NCBI GenBank assembly: GCA_016200895.1
Contig: JACQDX010000057.1
Coordinates: 56,223 to 120,222, forward strand
DNA length: 64,000 bases
Reading direction: 5' to 3'
DNA from: Burkholderiales bacterium
GTDB lineage: Bacteria > Pseudomonadota > Gammaproteobacteria > Burkholderiales > Burkholderiaceae_D
Below the pieces are notes generated by a model. That model searched no databases. It was not told where the DNA came from and saw only the letters and a list, made by a program, of their open reading frames with translations. Positions within the stretch are counted from its first letter, which is position 1, and each line of letters starts with the position of its first letter. Below, piece by piece: positions 35,783-47,529 of this stretch. Position numbers and translations under genes: made by a program.

Positions 35783-36940
35783 ATGACGGTACTCACAAAT
35801 TTATTGGATCTGGATCCAGCACAGCTCGTTGCGTATTGCGGCGACTTGGGTGAGAAACCGTTTCGTGCCAAACAATTGCAACGCTGGATACACCAGTTTG
35901 GAGCCAGTTCGTTTGATGAAATGACCGACCTCGCGAAATCCCTGCGTGAGAAGCTCGCTACGCGAGCCATGATTGCCGCTCCCGCCGTGATCAGTGACCA
36001 TACTTCCACAGATGGCACTAGAAAATGGCTGGTGGATGTCGGCCAGGGTAATGCTGTGGAAACTGTATTTATCCCCGAAGAAAATCGTGGCACCCTGTGT
36101 ATTTCTACCCAGGCAGGCTGCGCTGTGAATTGCCGCTTTTGTTCTACTGGCAAACAAGGATTTAACCGCAACCTGAGTGTGGGCGAAATTATCGGCCAGC
36201 TCTGGATGGCAGAATTTGAATTGCGCAAGACCAAAGGTATTGCTCCCGGCCACAAGGGCGAACGTCAGATCACCAATGTGGTCATGATGGGTATGGGTGA
36301 GCCTTTGCTGAATTTTGAACCAACTGTGACTGCCTTGCGCCTCATGCTCGATGATAATGCCTATGGCTTGTCGCGTCGCCGTGTGACGCTGTCTACCAGT
36401 GGTGTTGTCCCCATGATAGATAAGCTGTCGCAAGAATGTCCGGTGGCGCTGGCAGTGTCTTTGCACGCGTCGAATGATACTTTGCGTGACAGCCTGATAC
36501 CGCTGAACAAGAAGCATCCCTTGAAAGAGTTGATGGCGGCTTGCAAGCGTTATCTGGAATTTGCGCCACGCGACTTTGTGACGTTTGAATATTGCATGCT
36601 TGATGGTGTCAATGACACTGATGCACATGCAAGAGAATTGATAGAGCTGGTGCGCGATGTGCCGTGCAAGTTTAATCTGATTCCTTTTAACCCTTTTCCA
36701 GAATCTGGCCTGAAGCGATCGGCCAATCCGCGCATTAAAGCTTTTGCCCAGATTTTGCTGGATGCAGGCTTGGTAACGACCACACGCAAAACCCGCGGTG
36801 ATGATATTGACGCGGCTTGTGGTCAATTGGCTGGTGAAGTGCAAGACAGAACGCGCGTGCAAGAGCGTATGCAAAAGATGGCGGAATATCAAAAGAAGTT
36901 CGGCGAAAATTTTGGCAAGATCGTGGAGATCACTCAGTGA
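35783..36940 (+). CDS. rlmN: 23S rRNA/tRNA adenine-C2 methyltransferase RlmN
   Basis: A radical-SAM methyltransferase for A2503 of 23S rRNA and A37 of some tRNAs. The iron-sulfur motif C-x3-C-x2-C is in [15 protein letters not shown]; other hallmarks are [10 protein letters not shown] and [18 protein letters not shown]. The ATG at 35783 (385 residues) has AGAGAAG 4-10 bases upstream; a start at 35768 would put that site inside the coding region. Its stop overlaps the pilW GTG. Confidence 0.96.
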   Translation: MTVLTNLLDLDPAQLVAYCGDLGEKPFRAKQLQRWIHQFGASSFDEMTDLAKSLREKLATRAMIAAPAVISDHTSTDGTRKWLVDVGQGNAVETVFIPEENRGTLCISTQAGCAVNCRFCSTGKQGFNRNLSVGEIIGQLWMAEFELRKTKGIAPGHKGERQITNVVMMGMGEPLLNFEPTVTALRLMLDDNAYGLSRRRVTLSTSGVVPMIDKLSQECPVALAVSLHASNDTLRDSLIPLNKKHPLKELMAACKRYLEFAPRDFVTFEYCMLDGVNDTDAHARELIELVRDVPCKFNLIPFNPFPESGLKRSANPRIKAFAQILLDAGLVTTTRKTRGDDIDAACGQLAGEVQDRTRVQERMQKMAEYQKKFGENFGKIVEITQ

Positions 36941-37743
36941 AAATTTTTCAAATGCGTCAGTGTTTTTTGACCGGGGTGCTTGCAGTGATGGCACTCTCTT
37001 TGTCTGCATGTGCAACCAAAAGCCTGGAGGGTGACAGACCTGAGCAAAACATGTCTGCTGAAAAGCAGGAAGCGCGAAAACGTGCATCTATACGGATGGA
37101 GTTAGCCATTGGCTATTATCAGCAAGGACAGCAGAAAGTTGCCTTGGAAGAGATACGTCAGGCCTTGTTGATTTCACCTGATTTGGTTGATGCTTTTAGT
37201 TTGCGCGCACTGATTTTCATGGACATGGGCGATAAGCAGTTAGCTGAAGATAATTTTTTGCATGCACTGAAACTGTCACCTGGCAATAGTGACATAGGTA
37301 ATAATTATGGTTGGTTCTTGTGCCTGAACGGTCGCGAAAAGCAAGGCCTGGTTTATCTTGAAACTGCTATCAAGGACCCTGCCTATAATGCTCCAGTCAA
37401 AGCATTGAATAATGCCGGGCTGTGTAGCTTGCGTATGAAGGACCCGATTGGTGCTGAGCGTTATTTTATGCAAGGTCTGCGCGAAGATGCGGGCAATCCT
37501 CTGATTAATGCTAATCTGGCTCAGGTGTTATACAACCGTGGTGAATACAAGCAAGCGCGGTTTTATATCGGTCGTGTGCTTAAGTTTGAAGTGTTGGCGG
37601 CTGATGTATTGTGGCTGGCCATGAAAATTGAAAAAAAACTGGGTGATGAGGCTGCACTGAATAGCCTGGGTACACAATTGCGTCGTCGTCATCCAAATTC
37701 AAAAGAATTTTCTCTGTACCAACGTGGAGTGTTTGATGAGTGA
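36937..37743 (+). CDS. pilW: Type IV pilus biogenesis/stability lipoprotein PilW (PilF)
   Basis: A 268-residue lipoprotein with TPR repeats that pilots the type IV pilus secretin PilQ to the outer membrane. The signal [15 protein letters not shown] has the lipobox LSAC. About six TPR units follow ([49 protein letters not shown]). The GTG at 36937 overlaps the rlmN stop; ATG 36952 is an alternative that keeps the signal peptide. The gene lies in the standard rlmN-pilW-rodZ-ispG order. Confidence 0.93.
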   Translation: MKIFQMRQCFLTGVLAVMALSLSACATKSLEGDRPEQNMSAEKQEARKRASIRMELAIGYYQQGQQKVALEEIRQALLISPDLVDAFSLRALIFMDMGDKQLAEDNFLHALKLSPGNSDIGNNYGWFLCLNGREKQGLVYLETAIKDPAYNAPVKALNNAGLCSLRMKDPIGAERYFMQGLREDAGNPLINANLAQVLYNRGEYKQARFYIGRVLKFEVLAADVLWLAMKIEKKLGDEAALNSLGTQLRRRHPNSKEFSLYQRGVFDE

Positions 37744-38770
37744 TGCGGGCGCGAATTTACCTGTAGAACCTTTGGCCTCGACGGTTGAGAACAAAGCTGT
37801 TTTGTCTGTGGTGCAGACTGCTGGTGCGCAACTGTCTGCTGCGCGTGTTCAATTGGGTTTGAGTTTGCAACAGGTTGCAGATCAACTCAAGTTGTCTCAG
37901 CGACAAATACTTGCGCTGGAAAATAACCAGTTCGATGATTTGCCCAAGATGGTGATAGTGCGTGGTTTTGTGCGCTCTTATGCGAAGCTTCTCAAGCTCG
38001 ACCCTGCACCAATTATCGATTCGTTGCCAGAAAAAGGTTTGGGCGGTTTGGATGCATATTTGCGTCCTACCCTGGCAACGCCATTCATGGAGTCGCGTAC
38101 GCCTTTCCTGGGGCGACAGGATGCCAACAATAATCGCAAATATGTGATTGGTGCTGTTGTGCTGGCAGTTTGTGCCCTTATTTTTGTTGTTGTGCAAAAG
38201 CTCGAGCAGAATGATTATTTCAAGAATTTGATATCTGCTCAGCCAGCAAAAAAAAATCCTGATGTTGAGCTTGAGAAACCACTGGAAAATACTCTGCCTG
38301 CAACTATAAGGCCGGAAGCTGAAAAATCCCCTGCATCGACTATTCCCACCGTGCTTGGTACTGCCAATGAGGTAAAGTCTGAAACGCAGGAAGTGCAGGG
38401 CGCGTCGGTATCGGCAGCCGCGCAGCAAAGCACTGTGCCTGCTGTAGTTACTCCGGCGCTACCGCCAACCCTAGCCCCAGCTCCGGCATCTGTCCCTGCT
38501 TTGGTGGCTGCACTGCCAGCTGCAGATGCGGCTAATAATCAGCTGAAATTGAAGTTCAGGCAGGATTCATGGATACAGGTAAAACGTGAAAACGGCAGCA
38601 TTGTGACTTCTCATCTGGCAAAGGCTGGCACTGAAGAAGTGTTTGACATGAAAGAAGCCCTGCAGCTCAGGATAGGCAATGCTGCTGGTGTGGATGGTTG
38701 GTTGCGTGGCAAGTCTATGGGGATCGCACCGGGCAAAGATAGTAATGTCATTAATATGAATGTGAAGTAA
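37736..38770 (+). CDS. RodZ-like helix-turn-helix membrane protein
   Basis: A cytoplasmic HTH of the Cro/Xre type at the N-terminus ([38 protein letters not shown]), one membrane helix ([22 protein letters not shown]), a Pro/Ala/Thr-rich periplasmic linker and a C-terminal DUF4115 beta domain ([24 protein letters not shown]). This is the RodZ layout; RodZ links MreB to the envelope in rod-shaped cells. I use ATG 37736 (344 residues), 6 bases after GGAG, overlapping the pilW stop by eight bases. Confidence 0.88.
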   Translation: MSDAGANLPVEPLASTVENKAVLSVVQTAGAQLSAARVQLGLSLQQVADQLKLSQRQILALENNQFDDLPKMVIVRGFVRSYAKLLKLDPAPIIDSLPEKGLGGLDAYLRPTLATPFMESRTPFLGRQDANNNRKYVIGAVVLAVCALIFVVVQKLEQNDYFKNLISAQPAKKNPDVELEKPLENTLPATIRPEAEKSPASTIPTVLGTANEVKSETQEVQGASVSAAAQQSTVPAVVTPALPPTLAPAPASVPALVAALPAADAANNQLKLKFRQDSWIQVKRENGSIVTSHLAKAGTEEVFDMKEALQLRIGNAAGVDGWLRGKSMGIAPGKDSNVINMNVK

Positions 38771-38772
38771 AG

Positions 38773-40050
38773 ATGACGGATTTTTTATCAGAAATTGGTT
38801 CTGGTCCCAAGCTTAGACGCGCATCCCGTTCTGCCAAGGTTGTTTATGGTACCCGTGAAGTCCTTGTGGGTGGCGGTGCTCCTGTCGTAGTGCAATCCAT
38901 GACGAATACCGACACAGCAGACGTGATCGGCACTGCGATACAAATCAAGGAATTGGCCAGGGCTGGTTCTGAGTTGGTGCGCATCACAGTCAATAATGCT
39001 GAAGCCGCAGCGGCAGTGCCGGCGATACGTGCGCAGCTCGACAGAATGGATATCGATGTGCCTCTGGTAGGTGATTTTCACTACAATGGCCACACTCTGC
39101 TGAATGATTTTCCTGACTGTGCCAGGGCTTTATCCAAGTACAGAATTAATCCCGGCAATGTCGGGCAGGGTGCCAAGCGCGATACCCAGTTTGCCCAGAT
39201 GATAGAAATGGCTTGCCGCTACGATAAGCCTGTGCGCATAGGTGTTAACTGGGGCAGCCTGGATCAGGCTTTGCTGGCACGTATCATGGACGACAATGCC
39301 AAACGTGCTGCGCCATGGAGCGTGCAGGCAGTGATGTATCAAGCCTTGATCACTTCTGCCATCGAAAGTGCGCAAAAAGCTGAGGAGTTGGGTCTGGCTG
39401 GTGACAAGATTATTCTGTCTTGTAAAGTATCTGGCGTGCAAGATTTGATCGCGGTTTACCGTGAATTGGCAGCACGCTGCGATTATCCTTTGCATCTTGG
39501 TCTGACTGAGGCTGGCATGGGTAGTAAAGGCATTGTGGCTTCGACAGCGGCGCTGTCAGTGCTGATGCAAGAAGGTATAGGCGACACCATACGCATATCC
39601 CTGACGCCAGAGCCGGGTGGGGATCGCTGCAGGGAAGTTATTGTCGGACAAGAGATTTTGCAAACCATGGGCTTGCGTAAATTCACACCTATGGTCATTG
39701 CCTGCCCTGGTTGCGGCAGAACCACTTCTACTGTATTCCAGGAATTGGCTGATGATATCCAGAGTTTCTTGCGTAATCAGATGCCAGTCTGGAAAAGTCA
39801 GTATCCAGGCGTTGAGAATATGAATGTTGCAGTCATGGGCTGTATCGTGAATGGTCCGGGTGAATCCAAGCATGCCAATATCGGTATCAGCTTGCCAGGC
39901 ACGGGCGAGTCACCTGCAGCGCCGGTCTTTATTGATGGTGCCAAGGCGCTTACCTTGCGTGGCGACCGCATTGCAGAAGAGTTTCAGGACATCGTGCTGG
40001 AATATGTCAAGAGTCACTATGCCCCAGTGCATGGCGTAATAAATAATTAA
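38773..40050 (+). CDS. ispG: 4-hydroxy-3-methylbut-2-enyl diphosphate synthase
   Basis: The iron-sulfur enzyme of the MEP isoprenoid pathway, converting MEcPP to HMBPP. The N-terminal TIM-barrel part shows [12 protein letters not shown] and GDFHYNGH; the C-terminal cluster ligands are in [14 protein letters not shown] and [15 protein letters not shown]. It starts two bases after the rodZ stop. At 425 residues the enzyme includes the usual betaproteobacterial insert. Confidence 0.97.
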   Translation: MTDFLSEIGSGPKLRRASRSAKVVYGTREVLVGGGAPVVVQSMTNTDTADVIGTAIQIKELARAGSELVRITVNNAEAAAAVPAIRAQLDRMDIDVPLVGDFHYNGHTLLNDFPDCARALSKYRINPGNVGQGAKRDTQFAQMIEMACRYDKPVRIGVNWGSLDQALLARIMDDNAKRAAPWSVQAVMYQALITSAIESAQKAEELGLAGDKIILSCKVSGVQDLIAVYRELAARCDYPLHLGLTEAGMGSKGIVASTAALSVLMQEGIGDTIRISLTPEPGGDRCREVIVGQEILQTMGLRKFTPMVIACPGCGRTTSTVFQELADDIQSFLRNQMPVWKSQYPGVENMNVAVMGCIVNGPGESKHANIGISLPGTGESPAAPVFIDGAKALTLRGDRIAEEFQDIVLEYVKSHYAPVHGVINN

Positions 40051-40064
40051 ATCAGGTAGCAAGC

Positions 40065-41423
40065 ATGTCGGAAATAAAAAAAGCAGAAAAAATAGCCGGT
40101 GTGAAAGGGATGAACGACCTTTTGCCGGATGACGCCCCGTTGTGGGAGTTGTTTGAAAATACTGTGCAATCCGTGTTGAAGAGTTACGGCTTTCAACAAA
40201 TCCGTACTCCCATCGTTGAACCTACCAATTTGTTTGCGCGTGGTTTGGGTGAAGTAACTGATGTCGTTGAAAAGGAAATGTATTCCTTTGAAGACTCCAT
40301 GAATGGCGACAAGCTGACTTTGCGCCCAGAAGGTACGGCTGGTGTCGTACGTTCTGCAATTGAACATAATCTTGTCTATGATGGCCCAAGGCGCTTGTGG
40401 TATACCGGCCCCATGTTCCGCCACGAAAGACCACAGCGTGGCCGTTATCGTCAATTTCATCAAGTTGGTGCTGAAGCGCTGGGCTTCACCGGCCCCGATA
40501 TTGATGCAGAACTGATTATGATGTGCCAGCGTTTTTGGGACGATCTGGGCTTGGATAAGGTGCGTCTGGAATTGAATTCCATAGGCGATGCAGAAGAAAG
40601 AAATCAGCACAAGGCTGCATTGATCGCTTATTTTGAACAACATCAGGACATTCTTGATGCGGAAGCAAAAAGGCGTTTGTTGACCAACCCTTTGCGTATT
40701 CTGGACACCAAAAACCCAGCCATGCAAGAGATGGTCAATGCAGCGCCAAAATTGCTGGACTATCTGGGTGCTGAATCTTTGGCACACTTTGAGGGTGTGC
40801 AAAAGATTTTGCGTCACAACAGCATTCCATTCACGATCAACCCCCGTCTGGTGCGCGGCCTTGATTACTACAATCGTACCGTATTTGAGTGGATTACTGA
40901 CGAGTTGGGTTCACAGGGCACGGTATGTGCTGGTGGCCGTTATGATGCCTTGTTCGGTATTTTTGGTGGCAAGCCAACGCCAGCCTGTGGTTTTGCCATG
41001 GGTATAGAACGTTTGCAGGAATTGATGAAAGCCAATGGTGACGTACACCAACCTGCAATGTGCGATGCATATCTGGTCCATCAGGGTGCAGAAGCACAAA
41101 TGCAAGCCATGGTATTAAGTGAGCGTTTGCGTGATGCTGGTCTGGATGTTGTGTTACATTGCGCAACTGCCAACGGTGTGGGCAGTTTTAAGTCGCAAAT
41201 GAAGAAGGCTGACGTCAGCGGTGCCGCTTATGCAGTCATCATTGGTGAAGATGAGGCAAATAATAATACCGTGAGTATCAAAGAATTGCGTGCTGGCGAT
41301 ACTGAAAATAATCAGGTCAACGTACCCTTCGATACTGCGGTGGATTATCTGGTCGATCAAATCGCCGGTAGTGCAGACGCGGATTGCTGTGATGATCCAA
41401 ATCATCACCATGTGCACCATTAA
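40065..41423 (+). CDS. hisS: Histidine--tRNA ligase with His-rich tail
   Basis: A class II synthetase. Motif 2 is in [21 protein letters not shown], the histidine-binding site in [13 protein letters not shown], and [14 protein letters not shown] is conserved; the anticodon domain ends the core. At 452 residues it is longer than E. coli HisS (424). The extra part is a short tail [16 protein letters not shown] rich in Cys, Asp and His, possibly metal-binding. It sits 14 bases after ispG and 42 before yfgM. Confidence 0.97.
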   Translation: MSEIKKAEKIAGVKGMNDLLPDDAPLWELFENTVQSVLKSYGFQQIRTPIVEPTNLFARGLGEVTDVVEKEMYSFEDSMNGDKLTLRPEGTAGVVRSAIEHNLVYDGPRRLWYTGPMFRHERPQRGRYRQFHQVGAEALGFTGPDIDAELIMMCQRFWDDLGLDKVRLELNSIGDAEERNQHKAALIAYFEQHQDILDAEAKRRLLTNPLRILDTKNPAMQEMVNAAPKLLDYLGAESLAHFEGVQKILRHNSIPFTINPRLVRGLDYYNRTVFEWITDELGSQGTVCAGGRYDALFGIFGGKPTPACGFAMGIERLQELMKANGDVHQPAMCDAYLVHQGAEAQMQAMVLSERLRDAGLDVVLHCATANGVGSFKSQMKKADVSGAAYAVIIGEDEANNNTVSIKELRAGDTENNQVNVPFDTAVDYLVDQIAGSADADCCDDPNHHHVHH

Positions 41424-41465
41424 TTCATATTGAACATATTAATAACATAGATAGACGAAGACGCT

Positions 41466-42122
41466 ATGGCATACAATTTAGAAGAGCAAGAGCAGTTAGA
41501 TAATCTCAAGGCAATCTGGAAAAAATACGGCAATATGGCGACCTGGGTGCTTATCGCCGCCCTGGCCGCCTACGCTGGCTGGACTGCCTGGTCCTCGCGT
41601 CAAAACAGTCAGACATTGCAAGCCTCCCAGTTGTATGAGGAAATGCAGAAGTCGGTTGTTGCCAAAGATAATGCCAAAGTACAAGCAGTAGCAGAAGATC
41701 TGAAAACCAAATTTGCTTCTACTTCGTATGCGCCTATGGCTGCATTGGTGGCTGCCAAGAGTGCGTTTGATGCGAATGATCTGAAAGCAGCCAAGAGTCA
41801 GTTGCAATGGGTTGCTGATACATCCAAGGCAGATGAATACAAAGCACTGGCCAAAATACGTCTGGCAGGAATTTCTCTGGATGAAAAAGCCTATGACGAA
41901 GCCTTGAAGCAATTGTCGGGCACTTTCCCTGAGCAATTTGACGCTGACGTGCTCGATGCTAAAGGTGATATTTACATCGCGCAAAATAAGATCGAAGAAG
42001 CACGTACAGCTTACAAGTCAGCTTTAGAAAAAATGTCGGATAAAAGTCCAGGTCGCCAGGCTTTGCAAATGAAGTTGGATGTGATCGGTGGCGTGACAGA
42101 TGCTAAAGTTGTCAGTAAATAA
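41466..42122 (+). CDS. YfgM family tetratricopeptide membrane protein
   Basis: A 218-residue inner-membrane protein: cytoplasmic start MAYNLEEQEQLDNLKAIWKKYG, one membrane helix (WVLIAALAAYAGWTAW), and a periplasmic TPR-like domain. YfgM in E. coli works with the PpiD chaperone near the Sec translocon. The neighbours hisS and bamB are the standard ones. Confidence 0.92.
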   Translation: MAYNLEEQEQLDNLKAIWKKYGNMATWVLIAALAAYAGWTAWSSRQNSQTLQASQLYEEMQKSVVAKDNAKVQAVAEDLKTKFASTSYAPMAALVAAKSAFDANDLKAAKSQLQWVADTSKADEYKALAKIRLAGISLDEKAYDEALKQLSGTFPEQFDADVLDAKGDIYIAQNKIEEARTAYKSALEKMSDKSPGRQALQMKLDVIGGVTDAKVVSK

Positions 42123-42134
42123 GGGGAATCATAC

Positions 42135-43295
42135 ATGCAATTTTCTGCCAAACTGCTCGTAGCATCGTCTGCATTTCTGGCTTTGACGGGCTGTTCTACA
42201 CTGTCGTCACTGAATCCGTTCTCATCGAAATCCGATGCAAAAAATCAGCCAGCTGTTTTGACTGACATCAAGGCCACGATGGCGATCAAGCCTAGCTGGA
42301 CTGTTGCCATTGGTACTGCAGGTAATTATGTTTTTTCTCCTGCTGCATATGCGCAGAATGTCTATGTGGCAGCAGCTGACGGAGCACTGGCACGTATCGA
42401 AGCGGCGACTGGCCGTACTGTATGGCGTATCAATGCTGGCATGCGCCTGACCGCCGGTGTTGGTGTTGATGGTACGACAGTTGCAGTTGCAGGTGAAAAA
42501 GGCCAGGTACTGGCATTCGACCTGGATGGTAAATTGCGTTGGAAAGTGCAAAGCACAAATGAGATTTTGTCAGCCCCGGCCGTCGGTCAGGGCCTGGTTG
42601 TTGTGCGCAGCATTGATAACAAAGTCAGTGCTTATGATCTCACGACAGGTGAACGTAAATGGTCAATAGAGCGTCCATTGCCACCTTTGACTTTGCGTCT
42701 TGCCCCAGGCATCGTGATACATGAGCAGCAAGCAATTGTTGCCATGCCTGGTGGCCGTATGTCTGCACTGGCATTAAATAATGGCGGCTTGCGCTGGGAA
42801 GCAACGGTAGGTGAGCCTAAGGGGGCTACTGAGCTCGAACGTGTTGCTGACGTTTCTGGTGCACCCGTGATCATGGGTAGTGATATTTGCGCCAGTTCTT
42901 ATCAGGGCAGGGTCGCCTGTTTTGATGTAGGTACTGGTGCTTTACGCTGGAGTAAGGCATTGTCCAGTGAAGTTGGTGTCAGTGTTGACGAACGCTTCGT
43001 CTTTGCTGCTGATGTAGCTGGTGCAGTGAACGCGTTTGCGCGTAGTGGCGGTGCAAGTGCCTGGCGTAATGATAAACTCAGCTATCGTCGTCTTTCCGCC
43101 CCAATTTCATATGACCGCGCAGTGGCGGTTGGTGATTTCGCAGGTTATGTCCACTTCCTTTCCAGGGAAGATGGTTCTTTCATCGGACGTGTTACTACCG
43201 ATGGTAGTCAGATTTTAGCGGCGCCATTGGTGGTCGATGCTAAACTGATCGTTCAAACAAAATCAGGATCAGTGGTTGCTCTTGCAACCGAGTAA
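42135..43295 (+). CDS. bamB: Outer-membrane assembly lipoprotein BamB
   Basis: A 386-residue beta-propeller lipoprotein of the BAM complex, which folds outer-membrane proteins. The signal [14 protein letters not shown] has the lipobox LTGC. PQQ-like blades repeat: [77 protein letters not shown]. It follows yfgM by 12 bases and precedes der by 5. Confidence 0.96.
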   Translation: MQFSAKLLVASSAFLALTGCSTLSSLNPFSSKSDAKNQPAVLTDIKATMAIKPSWTVAIGTAGNYVFSPAAYAQNVYVAAADGALARIEAATGRTVWRINAGMRLTAGVGVDGTTVAVAGEKGQVLAFDLDGKLRWKVQSTNEILSAPAVGQGLVVVRSIDNKVSAYDLTTGERKWSIERPLPPLTLRLAPGIVIHEQQAIVAMPGGRMSALALNNGGLRWEATVGEPKGATELERVADVSGAPVIMGSDICASSYQGRVACFDVGTGALRWSKALSSEVGVSVDERFVFAADVAGAVNAFARSGGASAWRNDKLSYRRLSAPISYDRAVAVGDFAGYVHFLSREDGSFIGRVTTDGSQILAAPLVVDAKLIVQTKSGSVVALATE

Positions 43296-43300
43296 TAATA

Positions 43301-44644
43301 ATGAAGCCGGTTATCGCACTTATAGGCCGACCTAACGTCGGCAAATCCACGCTGTTCAATCGGCTCACCCGTTCACGCGACGCTTTGGTCGCAGATTTGC
43401 CTGGCTTGACCAGGGACAGGCATTACGGCGAAGGCCGTGTTGGTGAACGCCCCTTTTTGGTGATTGATACAGGTGGTTTCGAGCCTGTCGCCAAAGAAGG
43501 CATCATGCATGAAATGGCCAAACAGACCAAACAGGCTGTGGCAGAAGCAGATGTTGTTGTTTTTATCGTCGATGGCCGCCAAGGCCTGACGCCGCATGAC
43601 AAAACCATCACAGATTTCCTGCGCAAATCAGGCCGTTCTGTCATGTTGGTGGTGAATAAGGCTGAAGGTATGAAATATACCTCGGTCACTGCAGACTTTT
43701 ACGAGTTGGGCCTGGGTGATCCTTATGTGATCTCATCGGCTCATGGTGATGGCGTGTCGGATCTGGTCGAAGAAATGCTTGATATCGCTTTTGCCCAGCG
43801 TCCGCCAGAAGTGGAAGAGCCTGAGCCCAATGTCAGAGGTATCAAGATTGCCATCGTTGGCCGACCTAACGTTGGTAAATCGACTTTGGTGAATACCTTG
43901 CTGGGTGAAGAAAGGGTGATTGCCTTTGATATGCCTGGTACTACCCGTGATTCCATAGAAATACCGTTCGAGCGTGATGGTGTCCATTACTCCCTGATAG
44001 ATACTGCAGGTATCCGTCGTCGCGGTAAAGTTTTTGAAGCGATAGAGAAATTTTCTGTCGTTAAAACCCTGCAGTCTGTGTCAGAAGCCAATGTGGTGTT
44101 GCTGCTGCTCGATGCGCAACAAGATATTTCGGAGCAAGATGCACATATCGCCGGGTTTATCCTGGAGTCTGGCCGTGCCTTGGTTGTCGGCGTCAATAAA
44201 TGGGATGGCTTGCAAAGCGACAGGCGTGATGAAATCAAGCTGGATATTGAGCGCAAACTGAATTTCCTGACATTTGCCAAATTCCACTTCATTTCAGCAC
44301 TCAAATCGACTGGTATCGCTCCTTTGATGAAGTCTATTGATGCTGCGTACGCTGCTGCGATGGTCAACTTGTCTACGCCTAAACTTACGCGTGCCTTGAT
44401 TGAGGCTGTAGAGCATCAGCAACCCAAGCGCAAAGGCTCCATACGTCCCAAGTTGCGGTATGCCCATCAGGGTGGACAAAATCCACCTATTATCGTCATT
44501 CATGGTAATGCGCTCGAAGCAGTGGGCGATGTATATAAACGCTATCTTGAAAAACACTTCCGTGAGACTTTCTCGCTGACTGGCACTCCCTTGAGAATTG
44601 AAATGCGTTCTGGCAAGAATCCGTTTGATAAGTCGTCCAAGTAA
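43301..44644 (+). CDS. der: Ribosome biogenesis GTPase Der
   Basis: Der (EngA) has two tandem GTPase domains: [12 protein letters not shown] with [12 protein letters not shown], and [12 protein letters not shown] with [14 protein letters not shown], each with its NKAEG/NKWD motif, then a KH-like C-terminal domain ([20 protein letters not shown]). It acts in 50S subunit assembly. The length, 447 residues, is normal. Confidence 0.97.
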   Translation: MKPVIALIGRPNVGKSTLFNRLTRSRDALVADLPGLTRDRHYGEGRVGERPFLVIDTGGFEPVAKEGIMHEMAKQTKQAVAEADVVVFIVDGRQGLTPHDKTITDFLRKSGRSVMLVVNKAEGMKYTSVTADFYELGLGDPYVISSAHGDGVSDLVEEMLDIAFAQRPPEVEEPEPNVRGIKIAIVGRPNVGKSTLVNTLLGEERVIAFDMPGTTRDSIEIPFERDGVHYSLIDTAGIRRRGKVFEAIEKFSVVKTLQSVSEANVVLLLLDAQQDISEQDAHIAGFILESGRALVVGVNKWDGLQSDRRDEIKLDIERKLNFLTFAKFHFISALKSTGIAPLMKSIDAAYAAAMVNLSTPKLTRALIEAVEHQQPKRKGSIRPKLRYAHQGGQNPPIIVIHGNALEAVGDVYKRYLEKHFRETFSLTGTPLRIEMRSGKNPFDKSSK

Positions 44645-44737
44645 GTTTGCAAGCAAGTATCAAAATGTAAAAAATGCTTGGTTCATATCCTTTTGCAGTG
44701 AAATTTAAGCAAGGGATATGCAATTAAGATAAAAATA

Positions 44738-44757
44738 GATTACATTACTTTGTAATC
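44738..44757. promoter_or_regulatory. Inverted repeat in the hfq upstream region
   Basis: GATTACA / TGTAATC (44738-44744 with 44751-44757, loop TTACTT) lies about 70 bases before the hfq ATG within an A+T-rich 184-base gap. It could be an operator or RNA hairpin; nothing more can be said from one copy. Confidence 0.3.
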
Positions 44758-44828
44758 AACTTCTGGGAATACTTGTATTCTGATAAGTAGTCCCCAACTC
44801 CTAATCACAACAACACAATGGAGCTGTT

Positions 44829-45065
44829 ATGAGCAATAAAGGGCAATTATTACAAGACCCATTTCTGAACGCTTTGCGTAAAGAACATATTCCTGTATCA
44901 ATTTATCTGGTCAATGGCATCAAGTTACAAGGCCATATCGAATCTTTCGATCAGTATGTGGTTTTACTGCGTAATACTGTGACCCAAATGGTTTACAAGC
45001 ATGCTATCTCCACCGTTGTGCCAGCGCGCGCTGTCAGCATCAACACTGAGCCAGAGGCAGAGTAA
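44829..45065 (+). CDS. hfq: RNA chaperone Hfq
   Basis: A 78-residue protein with the Sm1 motif [34 protein letters not shown] and Sm2 [12 protein letters not shown]. It forms a hexamer that pairs small RNAs with mRNAs. The ribosome site GGAG lies 8 bases before the ATG. It is followed within four bases by hflX, the common Burkholderiales order. Confidence 0.98.
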   Translation: MSNKGQLLQDPFLNALRKEHIPVSIYLVNGIKLQGHIESFDQYVVLLRNTVTQMVYKHAISTVVPARAVSINTEPEAE

Positions 45066-45068
45066 TTT

Positions 45069-46223
45069 TTGAGTACCGAAATAAAGAAGTCGTCTATGCG
45101 CGCCGCTTTAGTCGGCGTTGATTTCGGTAAGGACGACTTCGCCGCCAGTCTGGAAGAACTATCTTTGCTCTCGCAATCTGCGGGGGCGGAGCCCGTCACA
45201 ACCATCACTTGCAAACGATCCAGTCCTGATGCTGCTTTTTTTGTTGGTAGCGGCAAGGCCGATGAGATTGCGCATGCTGTCGCCGATGCTGCGCTGGATA
45301 TAGTCATTTTCAATCATGCACTTTCTCCAGCGCAACAAAGAAATCTGGAGCGTCACCTGAAGGTCAGGGTGGTGGACCGCACCAGTTTGATACTGGATAT
45401 TTTTGCCCAGCGTGCCCAAAGTCACGAGGGTAAGGTGCAAGTAGAATTGGCTCAGTTGCAGCATCTGGCCACGCGCTTGATACGCGGCTGGACGCATCTC
45501 GAGAGGCAAAAGGGTGGTATAGGCTTGCGTGGTCCAGGCGAAACTCAGCTGGAAACTGACCGTCGTCTATTAGGCGATCGGGTCAAAATGCTTAAGCAAA
45601 AGCTCGACAAGCTGCATAAACAAAGAGAAACCCAAAGACGTTCCCGCGGACGTAGCAATACCTTGTCGGTTTCTCTGGTTGGTTACACCAATGCTGGTAA
45701 GTCCAGTTTGTTCAATACAATGACCAAAGCGGGAGCCTATACTGCTGATCAATTGTTTGCAACGCTGGATACCACCTCACGTCGCCTGTATCTTGGTGAC
45801 GCAGGTAATATTGTGATTTCTGATACGGTAGGTTTCATTAGGGAATTGCCACATCAACTGGTCGCTGCATTTCGGGCTACGTTGGAAGAAACCATACACG
45901 CGGACTTGTTATTGCATGTAGTGGACGCAAGTAGTCCTGTGCGCTTCGACCAGATTCAGCAAGTCAATCAAGTGTTGCAGGAAATTGGTGCTGATCAAAT
46001 TCCACAGATACTGGTTTGGAATAAGATAGATCTTGCTGGCCTGGAACCATCGGTCGAGGTGGATGAGTGTGATAAAATCCAAAGGGTTTTTTTGAGTGCT
46101 CGCACCGGAGCAGGTATAGGTTTATTACGCGAATCCATAGCCGAGTTCGCATCGGCAAAAATGTCTGGCATTGTGCAATCAGCAACACCAGAGGCAGTTG
46201 ATGCCCGCTTTGATTTTCAGTAG
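45069..46223 (+). CDS. hflX: Ribosome-splitting GTPase HflX
   Basis: A 384-residue GTPase. The N-terminal HflX domain has FFVGSGKADEIAH, FNHALSPAQQRNLERHL, VQVELAQLQHLATRLIRGW and GIGLRGPGETQLETDRRLL; the G domain has VGYTNAGKSSLFN and SDTVGFIRELPHQLVAAF. It splits stalled or stress-hibernating ribosomes. The frame opens with TTG at 45069, four bases after hfq; ATG 45096 (375 residues) is an alternative, and neither has a clear ribosome site. Confidence 0.94.
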   Translation: MSTEIKKSSMRAALVGVDFGKDDFAASLEELSLLSQSAGAEPVTTITCKRSSPDAAFFVGSGKADEIAHAVADAALDIVIFNHALSPAQQRNLERHLKVRVVDRTSLILDIFAQRAQSHEGKVQVELAQLQHLATRLIRGWTHLERQKGGIGLRGPGETQLETDRRLLGDRVKMLKQKLDKLHKQRETQRRSRGRSNTLSVSLVGYTNAGKSSLFNTMTKAGAYTADQLFATLDTTSRRLYLGDAGNIVISDTVGFIRELPHQLVAAFRATLEETIHADLLLHVVDASSPVRFDQIQQVNQVLQEIGADQIPQILVWNKIDLAGLEPSVEVDECDKIQRVFLSARTGAGIGLLRESIAEFASAKMSGIVQSATPEAVDARFDFQ

Positions 46224-46290
46224 TCCAACCCACTATTCATTGGATAGCGACAGAATGCTTGTTTCACTTCTCAAAAGAATTGGTTTGACC

Positions 46291-47529
46291 ATGTCCATAA
46301 ATGATCCGCAATGGGGGCGTGGTTCGCAAAATAATAACCAAAACAATAATAAGCCAGACAATAAGAAACCACCTGAAGGTCCACCTGATCTTGATCAGCT
46401 TTGGAAAGACTTTACCCAAAAATTGGGGCGTTTACTGGGGCAAAATGGTGGCGATAACGGCGGCAATGGTGGTAATTTTTCACCAGATTCAGCAGGCGCT
46501 AAAATCGGTGCCTCTCTGATTGTTGCCGTGATTGCCCTAGTCTGGTTATCCAGTGGCTTTTTCATCGTGCAAGAAGGTCAGACTGCTGTCATTACCACAT
46601 TTGGCAAATTCAGTCATCAGACGGCTGCTGGTTTTAACTGGCGTTGGCCTTACCCTGTTCAAGGTCATGAGATAGTCAATTTATCTCAGGTCAGGACAGT
46701 AGAAATCGGCTACAAAAAAGGCTCCAAGGAACGCGAATCTTTGATGCTGACTGACGATGAAAATATTGTTGATATTCAATTTGCTGTTCAATATAAATTG
46801 AATAATGCTGCTGATTGGTTGTATAACAACCGCGATCAGGAAGAGATGATACGCCAGGTGGCTGAAGCAGTTGTGCGTGAGATTGTCGGCAAAAGCTCTA
46901 TGGATTTTGTGTTGTATGAAGGCCGTGAAAAAATCGCTTTGGATGTGAATGCAGGCATGCAGAAAATTCTGGATGCTTATCGTTCAGGCGTGCAAGTCGC
47001 TCAGGTAACCATGCAAAACGTGCAAGCGCCTGAGCAAGTTCAGGCCGTCTTTGAAGATGCGCAAAAAGCCAAGCAAGATAAAGAGCGACTGAAAAACGAA
47101 GGTATAGCCTACGCTAATGATGTGATTCCTAAGGCGCGTGGCGAAGCTTCCCGGATGATACAAGAGGCAGAAGGCTATAAAGCCAGTGTTGTTGCCAACG
47201 CTCAGGGTAGTGCATCGCGTTTCCAACAAGTGCTGACCGAATATCAAAAAGCACCAGCCATTACCAGGGACAGGTTATATATGGAGGCTATGCAGCAAAT
47301 ATTCTCCAGTACCAGCAAAGTGATGGTAGATACCAAGACTGGCAACAACATGATTTATTTGCCTTTGGATAAGATGATCAATCAAGTTGATCAATCTGCA
47401 ACCAAGCCCGCTGCGCCGGGCCAACTGGCGGCACCTGCTGCGGAGCAGATTCCTACTGTGGAAATGCGTTATGGTAAGGATGGAAGATCAAAAGATAACC
47501 GGGACACACGTGACAGGGAGGGTAGATAA
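46291..47529 (+). CDS. hflK: HflK, SPFH-domain regulator of FtsH
   Basis: HflK joins HflC in a cage around the FtsH protease in the inner membrane. The N-terminus is a cytoplasmic Asn/Gly/Pro-rich tract, followed by a membrane helix (IGASLIVAVIALVWLSSGFFIV), the SPFH domain (EGQTAVITTFGKFSHQTAAGFNW) and a long coiled coil. I start at ATG 46291 (412 residues); 46255 is a possible start and adds a short hydrophobic leader. It overlaps hflC by one base (TAATG). Confidence 0.92.
   Translation: MSINDPQWGRGSQNNNQNNNKPDNKKPPEGPPDLDQLWKDFTQKLGRLLGQNGGDNGGNGGNFSPDSAGAKIGASLIVAVIALVWLSSGFFIVQEGQTAVITTFGKFSHQTAAGFNWRWPYPVQGHEIVNLSQVRTVEIGYKKGSKERESLMLTDDENIVDIQFAVQYKLNNAADWLYNNRDQEEMIRQVAEAVVREIVGKSSMDFVLYEGREKIALDVNAGMQKILDAYRSGVQVAQVTMQNVQAPEQVQAVFEDAQKAKQDKERLKNEGIAYANDVIPKARGEASRMIQEAEGYKASVVANAQGSASRFQQVLTEYQKAPAITRDRLYMEAMQQIFSSTSKVMVDTKTGNNMIYLPLDKMINQVDQSATKPAAPGQLAAPAAEQIPTVEMRYGKDGRSKDNRDTRDREGR

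Noticed and set aside
35801..37087. 428-codon minus-strand ORF opposite rlmN
   Set aside because: It is a shadow of a conserved radical-SAM gene and has no motif or ribosome site of its own.
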